64,000 nt of DNA from Streptosporangium minutum (lineage in GTDB: Bacteria > Actinomycetota > Actinomycetes > Streptosporangiales > Streptosporangiaceae), in assembly GCF_002149035.1 (NCBI RefSeq), contig NZ_NGFP01000003.1, positions 301 through 64,300 on the forward strand, in the 5' to 3' direction. How positions within the stretch are numbered: position 1 is the first letter of the stretch; every line of letters starts with the position of its first letter. Positions 15,016 to 24,609 of this stretch are shown here, one piece after another. Position numbers and translations under genes: made by a program. The notes under the pieces are model-generated. The model made no database searches, had not been told where the DNA came from, and worked only from the letters and a program-made list of their open reading frames with translations.

Positions 15016-17531
15016 TCAGACGCCGCGGAGCTGGGCTCCGGTGCGCTCTCCGGCGAGCGCCACGGCCGCGTCGCGGGCCGCGCTGGCCTCCTCGGCGGTC
15101 AGCGTCCGGTCCGGCGCCCGGAACCGCAGGGAGTAGGCCAGGGACTTGCGGCCCTCTCCTGCCTGGGCCCCGGTGTAGACGTCGAACAGCCGGACCGACT
15201 CCAGCAGGTCGCCCGCCCCCTCGCGCAGCGCCGCCTCCACCGCGGCCACCGGGGTGGCGGCGTCGACGATGAGCGCGACGTCCTGCGTGGCGACCGGGTA
15301 GGCGGAGATCACGGGCGCCGCCACCGGACCGGCCGACGGCGACTCCAGCCGGGACAGCTCCAGCTCCATCGCGCTGGTCCGCGCGGGCAGGCCGTACGCC
15401 TCGATGACGCGCGGGTGCAGCTCACCGGCGTGACCGACGAGCACGTCCCCGGCGTACAGCGCCGCGCAGCGGCCCGGGTGCCAGGGCTCGTGCCGGTCGG
15501 CGCGGACGTCGAGGGTGACCCCGGCCTCCCGGGCCACCGTGCGGGCCGCCTCGACGGCGTCCGCCCAGGTGCCCGCGCGTCCCTTGCCCCACCAGCCGGA
15601 CCGTTCGAACTCCCCGGCCAGCACGGCGCCCACCCGCAGCGGCTGGGCGGGCAGCGCGGCCTCGATGGAGGCGAGCTCCTCCTCGGTCGGCCTGCGGTCC
15701 ACCCCGAGCACCGGCGCGGTCGCGGGCGCGCCCTGCGAGGGCCGGTAGACCAGGCCCATCTCGAACAGCGCCGCGTCGCCGAAGCCCCGGCCGACGTTGC
15801 GGACCAGTGTCTTGAGCAGACCCGGCAGCAGCGTGGTCCGCATCAGCGGCTCGTCCTCGCTGAGGGGGTTGGCCAGCCGTACGGCACGGCGGCGCGCGTC
15901 GTCGGCGGGCAGCTGCAGGTTGTCGAAGTCACGCTCCCCGACGAACGGGTAGGCCAGGACCTCGACGTAGCCGGAGGCGGCCAGCGCCCGGCCCACCCGG
16001 CGGCGCAGCCGCTGGCTCTCGCTGAGACCGGCGCCCGCCGGGGCGGCCGGCAGGATCGAGGGCAGGTTCTCGTAGCCTTCGAGCCGGATGACCTCCTCGG
16101 CGAGGTCGTTCGGGTCGGTCAGGTCGGGCCGCCACGAGGGCGGGGTGACCGTCAGCATGTCGTCGCCGGTCACCGCCAGCTTGGCGGCGAGCTCGTCGGC
16201 GGGGACGACCGTGCCCGCGACCACCGTGCAGCCGACCTGCTCCAGGTGGCGGATCACGGTCTCGCGGTCGTAGCCGACCCCGGCGACCCTGCCGGGGTGG
16301 CCGCTCGGGATGGAGATGCGGACCGGCTCGACCTCGACCTCGGCGTGGGTCACGCCCGGCTGGATCGTGCCGCCGCCGAGCTCGGCCAGGAGCTGGGCCG
16401 CGCGCCAGGAGGCGTACAGCGGCAGCTCCCGGTCCACGCCCCGCTCGAAGCGCTTGGAGGCCTCACTGACCAGGTTGTGGCGGCGGGACTCGCGCGCGAT
16501 GCCGCTGGCGGAGAAGTGCGCGGCCTCGATCACGATGTCGGTGGAGGCGTCGGAGATCTCGGTGTGCAGGCCGCCCATGGTCCCGGCCATCGAGATCGCG
16601 CCCGACCCGTCGGTGATCAGGATGTCTTCCGGGTCGAGCTTGCGGACGACGTGGTCGAGCGTCTCCAGCGTCTCGCCGGGCTCGGCCCGGCGCACCACGA
16701 TCTCACCGGTCAGCTTCGCGGCGTCGAAGGCGTGCAGGGGCTGGCCCGTCTCCAGCATCACGTAGTTGGTGACGTCGACGGCCAGCGAGACCGGGCGGAC
16801 GCCGGCCCGCGTGAGCCGGGTCCGCATCCACAGCGGGCTCCGCGCCGACGGGTCGAAGCCGTGGACCTCGCGCAGCACGAAGCGGTCGCAGGCGGTCGGG
16901 TCGGCGATGGAGGCCGGGTAGGACGGGCCCGCCTCGGTGGGCGGGGAGACGTCGGCCGGGTCGAGGAACGCCGAGCCGAAGGCGATGGCCGCCTCGCGGG
17001 CCACGCCGCGGATCGACAGCGCGTAGCCGATGTCCGGGGTGATCTCCATCTCGATCACGTCGTCGCGCAGGCCGAGCAGCTCGACCACGTCGGCCCCGAT
17101 CGGGGTGCCCTCGGCCAGCACCATGATGCCGGCGTGCTCGTCACTCAGGCCGAGCTCGCGCTCCGAGCAGATCATGCCCTCGGACATCCGGCCGTAGGTC
17201 TTGCGGGCGCCGACCTCGAACCCGCCGGGCAGCACGCCCCCCGGCAGCACGACCGGCACCCGGTCGCCGACCGCGAAGTTGGTGGCGCCGCAGACGATCT
17301 CACGCGGCGCGGCCTCCCCCACCTCGACCTGGCAGTGCCGGATGGGCTTCTTGAAGCCCTGCAGTTCCTCGATGGCCAGCACCTCGCCGACGACCACGTT
17401 CTTGACGTCGTAGCCGTAGGAGGTGACGGCCTCCAGCTTGAGCCCGGCGGCGGTGAGCCTGTCGGCGATCTCGTGCGCGGTGACGGCGGGGAGATCGACG
17501 TACTCCCGCAGCCATGAAAGCGGGGCCTTCA

Positions 17532-17532
<1 letters not shown>
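15016..17532 (-). CDS. pheT: phenylalanyl-tRNA synthetase beta subunit
   Basis: Large subunit of the (alpha-beta)2 PheRS; it carries the tRNA-binding and editing modules. About 838 residues, normal length. Domain order: N-terminal EMAP/OB-type tRNA-binding domain (about residues 40-150, [11 protein letters not shown] and [14 protein letters not shown]), B3/B4 editing region ([23 protein letters not shown]), B5 domain (GTIQPGVTH onward), catalytic-like core, and a C-terminal ferredoxin-fold anticodon-binding domain ([16 protein letters not shown] to [12 protein letters not shown]). The ATG shares one base with the pheS stop (TGATG), so the subunits are translationally coupled. Confidence 0.97.
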
Positions 17533-18665
<1,133 letters not shown>

Positions 18666-18700
18666 CTAGTCGGGGAAGCCCACCGGGCCTGCATCCGCGC

Positions 18701-19783
18701 TCAGGCGAAGTCGGGGGTGCCGGTGGGCACCATAAATCGGAACTCGGCCCCGCCCTCGGGCCCCCGCTGCACGGAGATGGTGCCGCCATGGGCCTCGATC
18801 AGTCCCTTGACGATGAACAGGCCGAGCCCGGTGCCACCACGGCGACGGGCGTTGCCCCGCCAGAACTGCCGGAACACGCGCGTGGCCAGCTCAGGGGGGA
18901 TGCCCTCTCCCTGGTCACGGACGGACACGGTCACTCCCCACTCGTTCGGCTCGATGGCTATTGTCACCGTACCGCGCCCGTGACGCACCGCGTTTTCCAT
19001 CAGGTTCGCCAGCACCTGGTCGATCTTGTCCTGGTCGAGCCAGGTCTCGGGCAGTTCGCCGTCCACCTCCAGCCGGAAACGATCCTCCGGCTCCCCCGCC
19101 GCGACCCGGCCGGCGATGATCTTGCGGGCCCTCGCCGGGATGTCGACCACCTGGCGGTGGATCTCCAGCCGCCCGGACTCGATGCGGGACACGTCGAGCA
19201 GCTCGGTGATCAGCCGGGTCACCCGGTCGGCGTCGGCGTTGACCGTCTCCAGCATGACGAGCTTCTGGTTGTCGGTGAAACGGGTCCACTTGGCCAGCAG
19301 GGTCGCGGTGAAGCCCTTGACGCTGGTCAGCGGGGAGCGGAGCTCGTGGGCGACGGTGGAGACCAGGTCGGCGCGGCTGCGCTCCAGGCGGGCGCGGGCG
19401 CCGGCGTCCCGGAGCGTGATGACCACCCGGACGACCTCGCCGCCCCGCGCGGGCCTGCGCACCAGGCGGGCGGCCACGAGCATCTCCTGGCCGCCGGGGG
19501 TGCGCAGCGGGAGCTCGGGCTGGCGGCTGCGGGTGGGCAGCCCGCCGTAGGTGTCGAACCACTTCCACCAGTCGCGCCCGTCATGGTCGCGGAAGGAGAA
19601 CACGTCGCGCAGGTGCCGTCCGGCGGCCTGGTCGCGGGTGACCCCGGTCAGGCGGGTCGCGGCCCGGTTGACGGTCAGCACGTGGCCGTCCCGGTCGGTC
19701 ACGACGAGGCCGTCGGGGAGGTCGTCCACGTCGATCACACAGGCGGAATCAGCGCTCCGCTCGTCGGTGTGTTCGCCGTGCAC
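18701..19783 (-). CDS. PAS-domain sensor histidine kinase, soluble
   Basis: Orthodox histidine kinase of 360 residues without any membrane segment, so it should sense a cytoplasmic signal. A PAS domain occupies about residues 20-125 (DGLVVTDRDGHVLTVNRAA). The HisKA dimerisation helix has the phospho-acceptor His146 in VAHELRSPLTSVKG. The ATPase domain has an N box (LANLMENAVRHG), a G1 box (VRDQGEGIPPEL) and a G2 box (GGTGLGLFIVKGL). Start GTG 19783 has GGAGG upstream. There is no response regulator next to it, so its partner is elsewhere. It lies between a tRNA/rRNA methyltransferase gene and pheST on the same strand. Confidence 0.93.
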   Translation of the reverse strand: MHGEHTDERSADSACVIDVDDLPDGLVVTDRDGHVLTVNRAATRLTGVTRDQAAGRHLRDVFSFRDHDGRDWWKWFDTYGGLPTRSRQPELPLRTPGGQEMLVAARLVRRPARGGEVVRVVITLRDAGARARLERSRADLVSTVAHELRSPLTSVKGFTATLLAKWTRFTDNQKLVMLETVNADADRVTRLITELLDVSRIESGRLEIHRQVVDIPARARKIIAGRVAAGEPEDRFRLEVDGELPETWLDQDKIDQVLANLMENAVRHGRGTVTIAIEPNEWGVTVSVRDQGEGIPPELATRVFRQFWRGNARRRGGTGLGLFIVKGLIEAHGGTISVQRGPEGGAEFRFMVPTGTPDFA

Positions 19784-19834
19784 GACCCCGCCTCCTCGAC
19801 GCTACAACGCCGACAATAGCGGGTTTCCCGCGTT

Positions 19835-20665
19835 CTACGGCAGCCTCGGAGCGGGGCTCGGGGAACCGGCCCGCTGAGATCGGGCAGATGCGTACAGACA
19901 CACCGCGGCGGCGGTCGCGAGGTTGAGACTCTCCGCCCGTCCGTAGATCGGCACCCGGACCACCTCGTCGGCCAGCCGCAGGATCTCCTCCGGCAGTCCC
20001 CAGGCCTCGTTGCCGAAGATCCAGGCGGTCGGGCCGGACAGATCCACGTCGTCCAGCGTCTGCTTGCCCGCGCCGTCGGCGGCGAGCACCCGCAGCCCGG
20101 CGTCCTTGAGCCGCTGTACGGCCTGCGCCACCGGGGCCTCCGTGGTGACGGGCAGATGGAACAGGCTGCCGGCGCTGGCGCGGACGCACTTGCCGTTGTA
20201 GGGGTCCACCGAGGCGTCGGTGAAGACGACCGCGTCGGCGCCGGCCGCGTCGGCGGTGCGCAGCACGGTCCCGGCGTTGCCCGGGTCCCGGACGTGGGCG
20301 AGCACGGCCACCAGCCTGGCGTCGGCGGTGACGGCTCCGTCCAGGGGCACGTGCACGAACCGGCACACGGCCAGCAGCCCCTGCGGCGTGACGGTCTGGG
20401 CGAGCTCGGCCATGACCTCTCCGCTGGCCCGGTGGACGGCCAGCCCCGCGGCGGTGGCCGCGGCGACGATGTCGGCGTGCCGCTGCTCGGCCTCGGCCGT
20501 GGCGAACAGCTCCACCACGACGCCCTCCAGCGCCAGCGCCTCACGGACCGCCTGGGGCCCCTCTGCCAGGAAGGAGCGGTCACGGTCCCTGAAGGCCCGT
20601 TTGGTCAGCCGCCGCACGGCTTTGACCCTCGGCGACTTGATGTTGGTCAGCTCAGATCCGGCCAT
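19835..20665 (-). CDS. TrmH/SpoU-family RNA 2'-O-methyltransferase
   Basis: SPOUT-fold, S-adenosylmethionine-dependent RNA ribose methyltransferase of about 276 residues. An N-terminal substrate-binding domain starts at SPRVKAVRRLTKR. The three SpoU motifs are visible: motif 1 HVRDPGNAGTVLRTADAAGAD, motif 2 IFGNEAWGLPEE, motif 3 SLNLATAAAVCLY. The exact rRNA or tRNA target cannot be read from the sequence; position next to the L35/L20 genes suggests rRNA. The ATG at 20665 is chosen because of the GGGGGGACAGG site before it. Confidence 0.93.
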   Translation of the reverse strand: MAGSELTNIKSPRVKAVRRLTKRAFRDRDRSFLAEGPQAVREALALEGVVVELFATAEAEQRHADIVAAATAAGLAVHRASGEVMAELAQTVTPQGLLAVCRFVHVPLDGAVTADARLVAVLAHVRDPGNAGTVLRTADAAGADAVVFTDASVDPYNGKCVRASAGSLFHLPVTTEAPVAQAVQRLKDAGLRVLAADGAGKQTLDDVDLSGPTAWIFGNEAWGLPEEILRLADEVVRVPIYGRAESLNLATAAAVCLYASARSQRAGSPSPAPRLP

Positions 20666-20688
20666 GCCTGTCCCCCCAAGAATGCGAA

Positions 20689-20720
20689 TGCGGCCCACAG
20701 CGGGATCGCTGTGGGCCGCA
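20689..20720 (-). terminator. infC-rpmI-rplT terminator
   Basis: A stem of about 13 bp (20690-20702 with 20707-20719) with a tetraloop, about 20 bp past the rplT stop. It ends the ribosomal operon just before the methyltransferase start. Confidence 0.75.
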
Positions 20721-20738
20721 CGCTCGTCAGTGCCGGAT

Positions 20739-21122
20739 TCAGCCGGCGACCGGCGCGTTCACGTCGGCCGGGAGCGCCTTCTTGGCGGCCTCGACCAGCG
20801 TCGCGAACGTGGCGGCGTCGTTGACCGCGAGGTCGGCGAGGATCTTGCGGTCGACCTCGATGGAGGCCAGGCGCAGACCCTGGATGAGCCGGTTGTAGGT
20901 GATGCCGTTCTGGCGGGCAGCGGCGTTGATGCGCTGGATCCAGAGACGGCGGAAGGTGCCCTTGCGGTCCTTGCGGTCGCGGTAGGCATAGGTCATCGAG
21001 TGGAGCATCTGCTCCTTGGCCTTGCGGTACAGCCTGGACCGCTGGCCCCGGTAGCCCTTCGCCCGCTCAAGAACGACCTTGCGCTTCTTCTTGGCGTTGA
21101 TCGCCCGCTTCACGCGTGCCAT
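20739..21122 (-). CDS. rplT: 50S ribosomal protein L20
   Basis: 127 residues. Primary rRNA-binding protein needed for large-subunit assembly. The start [15 protein letters not shown], the long basic helix and the core [23 protein letters not shown] are diagnostic. In some bacteria L20 also represses its own operon through the leader. Third gene of infC-rpmI-rplT, 24 bp after rpmI. A short Ala/Pro tail ends the protein. Confidence 0.98.
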   Translation of the reverse strand: MARVKRAINAKKKRKVVLERAKGYRGQRSRLYRKAKEQMLHSMTYAYRDRKDRKGTFRRLWIQRINAAARQNGITYNRLIQGLRLASIEVDRKILADLAVNDAATFATLVEAAKKALPADVNAPVAG

Positions 21123-21146
21123 GTGTATCTATCTCCCCGGGGGCCG

Positions 21147-21341
21147 TTACTTAGCGAGCAGCTTCTTGATCTTCTTGGCGTCGGCATCGGAGAGCACGAC
21201 CTCGGACTTGAGACGACGCGTCAAGGTGGAGGACTTCCACTCGTTGTAGTGCGCGCGGTTGGCACGGCGACGCTTGATCTTGCCGGTGCCGGTGAGCCGG
21301 AATCGCTTCTTCGCACCGCTGTGCGTCTTCATCTTCGGCAT
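21147..21341 (-). CDS. rpmI: 50S ribosomal protein L35
   Basis: 64 residues, very basic. [20 protein letters not shown] is the standard L35 N terminus. The 130-bp spacer from infC contains a GAGACC/GGTCTC inverted repeat (about 21413-21432) that could fold in the mRNA. The gene lies between infC and rplT in the usual order. Confidence 0.98.
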   Translation of the reverse strand: MPKMKTHSGAKKRFRLTGTGKIKRRRANRAHYNEWKSSTLTRRLKSEVVLSDADAKKIKKLLAK

Positions 21342-21471
21342 CTCAGCCGTCTCTCCCTCGATCGTGCCGATGTCCCGGGCCGGTAACCCAAGTCAAGGGC
21401 ATGCCTGACTGCGAGACCGGACCCGGTCTCGGCTTAATCTCGCGACTACCTGACGGTTCAGGCTATGCGAG

Positions 21472-22089
21472 TCACTCCTGCGGAGCGGCCACCTCGTCGC
21501 CGACGGGCGCCTGTTCCTCCACGGGGTCCTCGTCACGCCGCGCCTTGGCCGCCGCCTTCTCGGCCTTGGCCTCGGCCTTCTTCTTGTGCGGGCCGATCAC
21601 CATGATCATGTTTCGGCCGTCCTGCTTGGGCTGGGACTCCACGAAACCGAGGTCCGTGACGTCCTCCGCCAGGCGCTGCAGGAGCCGGAAGCCGAGCTCG
21701 GGCCGGGACTGCTCCCGCCCGCGGAACATGATCGTGACCTTGACCTTGTCCCCCGCCTTGAGGAACCGCACCACGTGACCCTTCTTGGTCTCGTAGTCGT
21801 GCGGGTCGATCTTCGGCCGGAGCTTGATCTCCTTGATGATCGTGTACGCCTGGTTACGCCGCGCCTCACGTGCCTTCATCGCGGACTCGTACTTGAACTT
21901 GCCGTAGTCCATGAGCTTGCACACGGGCGGGCGAGCCGTGGCCGCGACCTCTACGAGGTCGAGGTCGGACTCCTGAGCCAGCTTCAGAGCATCGCCGATG
22001 GAGACGATGCCAACCTGTTCGCCGTTCGGGCCGACGAGGCGGACCTCGGGGACGCGAATACGGTCGTTGATGCGGGGCTCGGCGCTGAT
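21472..22089 (-). CDS. infC: translation initiation factor IF-3, AUC start
   Basis: IF-3 binds the 30S subunit and proofreads the start codon. About 205 residues with an N domain ([19 protein letters not shown]), a helical linker ([19 protein letters not shown]) and a C domain ([17 protein letters not shown] to [12 protein letters not shown]), then a Lys/Ala/Glu tail typical of actinobacteria. The conserved N terminus begins right after AGGAGG (22099-22094), and the codon at the expected place is ATC (22089-22087). IF-3 genes often use a rare start so that the factor limits its own synthesis. A start at ATG 22140 is possible but would place the ribosome site inside the gene. An attenuator-like hairpin lies upstream. 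Confidence 0.94.
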   Translation of the reverse strand: MSAEPRINDRIRVPEVRLVGPNGEQVGIVSIGDALKLAQESDLDLVEVAATARPPVCKLMDYGKFKYESAMKAREARRNQAYTIIKEIKLRPKIDPHDYETKKGHVVRFLKAGDKVKVTIMFRGREQSRPELGFRLLQRLAEDVTDLGFVESQPKQDGRNMIMVIGPHKKKAEAKAEKAAAKARRDEDPVEEQAPVGDEVAAPQE

Positions 22090-22201
22090 GGGGCCTCCTA
22101 GGTTGCGATCCGCCGCCGTCTTTGCGGGCGGCTGCCACATGCTCGATCGTGCCGGGAGGTCGCGGAACGCAGGCCATTTTGCAGGTCTGGATACACGAAA
22201 T

Positions 22202-22226
22202 GCCCCGCACGTCGCGCATGCGGGGC
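22202..22226 (-). terminator. attenuator-like hairpin in infC leader
   Basis: GCCCCGCA (22202-22209) pairs with TGCGGGGC (22219-22226) around a 9-base loop, about 110 bp upstream of the infC start. On the minus strand it is followed by ATTTCGTG, a weak T-rich run. Leader attenuation is known for infC operons in other bacteria; its use here is inference. Confidence 0.5.
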
Positions 22227-22369
22227 CACATGAGCTCATCAGCTTTGACGCCGTAAGCCCTCCGGAGTTACCCGGTGTGATCCTTGACCTGCCGACCTCG
22301 CGGTCGACCAGGTGGGAGGTGACCCTCCGCTTGCGCGTCCAGCAGGCACGCCGGACCGATCGAGTAGTT

Positions 22370-22399
22370 ACATTACCACAACCACCCACGTCCACTGAA
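22370..22399 (-). promoter_or_regulatory. possible infC promoter
   Basis: On the minus strand TAATGT (22375-22370) forms a good -10 element, with TTCAGT 18 bp upstream as a weak -35. This would give a leader of roughly 270 bases containing the attenuator-like hairpin. Apart from these two elements, 22090-22479 contains no gene I can support. Confidence 0.35.
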
Positions 22400-22442
22400 T
22401 CATCCCGCGACATCCCCGCAGGAGCCGCGTCTCGCACGCCCG

Positions 22443-22471
22443 TTGCGCGACATGCCGATGATCTGTATATA
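22443..22471 (+). promoter_or_regulatory. promoter of padR-type gene, leaderless geometry
   Basis: TTGCGC (22443-22448), 17 bp, TATATA (22466-22471). The ATG at 22480 begins nine bases after the -10 hexamer, so the transcript would start at or just before the start codon. The GGAGG at 22474-22478 is one base from the ATG, too close for normal ribosome binding. Confidence 0.55.
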
Positions 22472-22479
22472 ACGGAGGT

Positions 22480-22848
22480 ATGAGCGAACGATCGATGCAG
22501 GAACCCACGTTCCTGATCCTCACGGCCCTGGCCGCCGGGCCCCAGCACGGCTACGGCGTGATCAACGACGTCCAGGAGATCTCCGGCGGCCGGGTGCGCC
22601 TGCGCGCGGGCACCCTCTACGCCGCCCTTGACCGTCTCCAGTCCGAGGGCCTGGTCTCCGCCGACCGCGAGGAGGTGGTGGACGGCCGCCTGCGGCGCTA
22701 CTACCGGCTGACCGGCGACGGCGCCGGCCGCCTGGCCGCCGAGGCCGAACGGCTGCGCCGGCACGCCGAGGCGGCCACCACGCGCCTGCGCGTCCGCCCC
22801 GCCGGTGGGGCGCTGTTCCGCCGCGGCCTCGCCGGAGGTGCGGCGTGA
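22480..22848 (+). CDS. PadR-family transcriptional regulator
   Basis: 122 residues with a winged helix-turn-helix: [20 protein letters not shown], then [19 protein letters not shown] and [15 protein letters not shown], which is the PadR signature layout. The C-terminal part is short, so it belongs to the small PadR-s1 group that often represses an adjacent membrane protein or transporter gene. Its stop overlaps the downstream GTG by 4 bp (GTGA). Promoter geometry suggests a leaderless mRNA. The effector is unknown. Confidence 0.92.
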   Translation: MSERSMQEPTFLILTALAAGPQHGYGVINDVQEISGGRVRLRAGTLYAALDRLQSEGLVSADREEVVDGRLRRYYRLTGDGAGRLAAEAERLRRHAEAATTRLRVRPAGGALFRRGLAGGAA

Positions 22849-23810
22849 GCTCTCTGGAGGCGCGCTACCGCAGGCTCCTGGCCTGCTACCCCCGCGAGCA
22901 CAGGGCCCGCCACGAGGAGGAGATGATCGGCGTGATGCTCGCCGCAGCCGGGCCGGGCCGCGAGCGCCCAAATCCACATGAGGTGTTCGACGTGGTCAAA
23001 GGCGGGATCCTCATCCGCCTCCAGCGCTCCCTCGGCCCCGAGGCCGCCGCGCACTGGCGCGACGCACTGAACACCGCCGCGATCGTCGCCCCGCTCTACC
23101 TGCTCGTCCTGTCGCTCAGCAGCTCAGCGCTGGTCTTGTGGCCGGGCACGTGGGAGCCGATGGGCTTTCTCCAAGTCGTACTCATCGTGGTGCAACTGCT
23201 GCCCTACCCGTTGATCCTCGGCCTGGCGCTACGGGGCTCACGCTGGGCGGCCGCCGGTGCCTGGATCTGGGCGGTGGCGGAGAGCGCCATCTACACCGTG
23301 TCGACCATGGAGATCATAAAGCACGTGGGCCCGGACGACCCTTCGGTGCACCCGTTGACCCCCGGCGACGTGGCGCTCCAGGCCTTCCCCAACTGTGTCG
23401 TCGCCCTCCTGCTGACCCTTGCGCCCCGGCCGGCCGAGGGAGCGGCGTTGATCGGCCACCGGCGACTGCTCCACTGGAGCGTCGCCGCGGTCCTGTTGCT
23501 CGCCGCCCTCAACGTCTTCACCTACCTCTTCCCGCTCGACAACCCGGACGGGCTCAGGGTCGACCTGACCCTGATCGCGATGGCCTGTGGCGTGGCCAGC
23601 CGGACCCCCGTCGGCCGCCGCGCCATCCTGCTCATGGTCCCGTTACTCGCACAGCTCTACGGCATGGGACTGCTGGACGGGCCGCTCAGGGGCGCATGGC
23701 CGCACTTTCTGCTGCAGATGCTTCTCGTGGCCATGTTCTTCACCGTGGCCCGGCGCGGTTTCCGCCCCTACGGCACCGGGACGGTCAGCTCTCCGGAGCG
23801 ACTCGTCTGA
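22845..23810 (+). CDS. integral membrane protein coupled to PadR regulator
   Basis: 321 residues. A soluble N-terminal segment (about residues 1-70, [20 protein letters not shown]) precedes about six to seven hydrophobic segments. This N-terminal pattern recurs in actinobacterial membrane proteins encoded directly after PadR regulators; no molecular function is known to me. GTG start overlaps the padR stop as GTGA, so the two are translationally coupled. The last 26 bp overlap the 3' end of convergent aroE. Confidence 0.8.
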   Translation: MSSLEARYRRLLACYPREHRARHEEEMIGVMLAAAGPGRERPNPHEVFDVVKGGILIRLQRSLGPEAAAHWRDALNTAAIVAPLYLLVLSLSSSALVLWPGTWEPMGFLQVVLIVVQLLPYPLILGLALRGSRWAAAGAWIWAVAESAIYTVSTMEIIKHVGPDDPSVHPLTPGDVALQAFPNCVVALLLTLAPRPAEGAALIGHRRLLHWSVAAVLLLAALNVFTYLFPLDNPDGLRVDLTLIAMACGVASRTPVGRRAILLMVPLLAQLYGMGLLDGPLRGAWPHFLLQMLLVAMFFTVARRGFRPYGTGTVSSPERLV

Positions 23811-24609
23811 CGATCTCGGCCTTGCCCGCCGCGCGCATCGCCTCCACCGGCACGTCGCTCCGGCCGGTCATCAGCTCGACCTGCCGGACCGCCTGATGCA
23901 GGAGCATGGGGAAGCCGCCGATCACGGTCCCGCCCCGCCCGGCCACGGCCGCGGCCAGGCGGGTGGGCCACGGCGCGTAGACCACGTCGAAGAGGGCCGG
24001 CACCCCGGCCACCAGGACGGCCAGACCGTCGGCGGCTCCCGCCGGCAGGGTCGAGACGACCAGGTCCACGTCCAGGACGGTGTCGAGCTTGTCGAAAGTC
24101 TGGACCGTCAGGGCCGTGCCCAGCCGCTCGGCCACCGCGGCGGTCTCCCCTGCCCGGTCCGGGTCGCGGACCACCAGGTTCGCCTCGCGCAGGCCCAGCT
24201 CGCGGAGCGCGGCCAGCGCGGAGGCCGCCGTCGCCCCGCCGCCCAGGACCGTCGCCGCCCGGGGCGGCGCCACGCCCGCCTCCGCGAGCGCCCGGACGAT
24301 GCCGTGGACGTCGGTGTTCTCGCCGTGGCGGGCGCCGTCCGAGAAGATCACGGTGTTGGCCCCGCCCACCGCCACCGCGAGGTCGGAGACGGTGTCGAGC
24401 AGCGGCAGCACGGCCCGCTTGAGCGGCATGGTCAGCGACAGCCCCGCCCACTCCGGGCCGAGTCCGCCGATCAGGCCGGGCAGCCCTGCCTCGTCGCACT
24501 CGATCGCCTCGTAGCGCCAGTCGTGCAGGCCGAGGCCCTCGTAGGCGGCCCGGTGCAGGTGGGGCGAGAGCGAGTGGACGATGGGCGACCCGAGCACCGC
24601 CGCTCTCAT
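23785..24609 (-). CDS. aroE: shikimate dehydrogenase
   Basis: NADPH-dependent reduction of 3-dehydroshikimate in the chorismate pathway. About 274 residues. GSPIVHSLSPHLHRAAY binds shikimate, the catalytic Lys is in LTMPLKRAV, and the Asp is in ENTDVHGI; GGGATAASALAAL is the nucleotide-binding loop. The ATG at 24609 shares one base with the mltG stop; a GTG three bases upstream is equally possible. Last gene of the alaS-yqgF-mltG-mltG-aroE block. Confidence 0.95.
   Translation of the reverse strand: MRAAVLGSPIVHSLSPHLHRAAYEGLGLHDWRYEAIECDEAGLPGLIGGLGPEWAGLSLTMPLKRAVLPLLDTVSDLAVAVGGANTVIFSDGARHGENTDVHGIVRALAEAGVAPPRAATVLGGGATAASALAALRELGLREANLVVRDPDRAGETAAVAERLGTALTVQTFDKLDTVLDVDLVVSTLPAGAADGLAVLVAGVPALFDVVYAPWPTRLAAAVAGRGGTVIGGFPMLLHQAVRQVELMTGRSDVPVEAMRAAGKAEIVRRVAPES

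Noticed and set aside
15415-17517. 700-residue open frame opposite pheT
   Set aside because: Antisense shadow of a well-conserved synthetase; no ribosome site and no recognisable motif.
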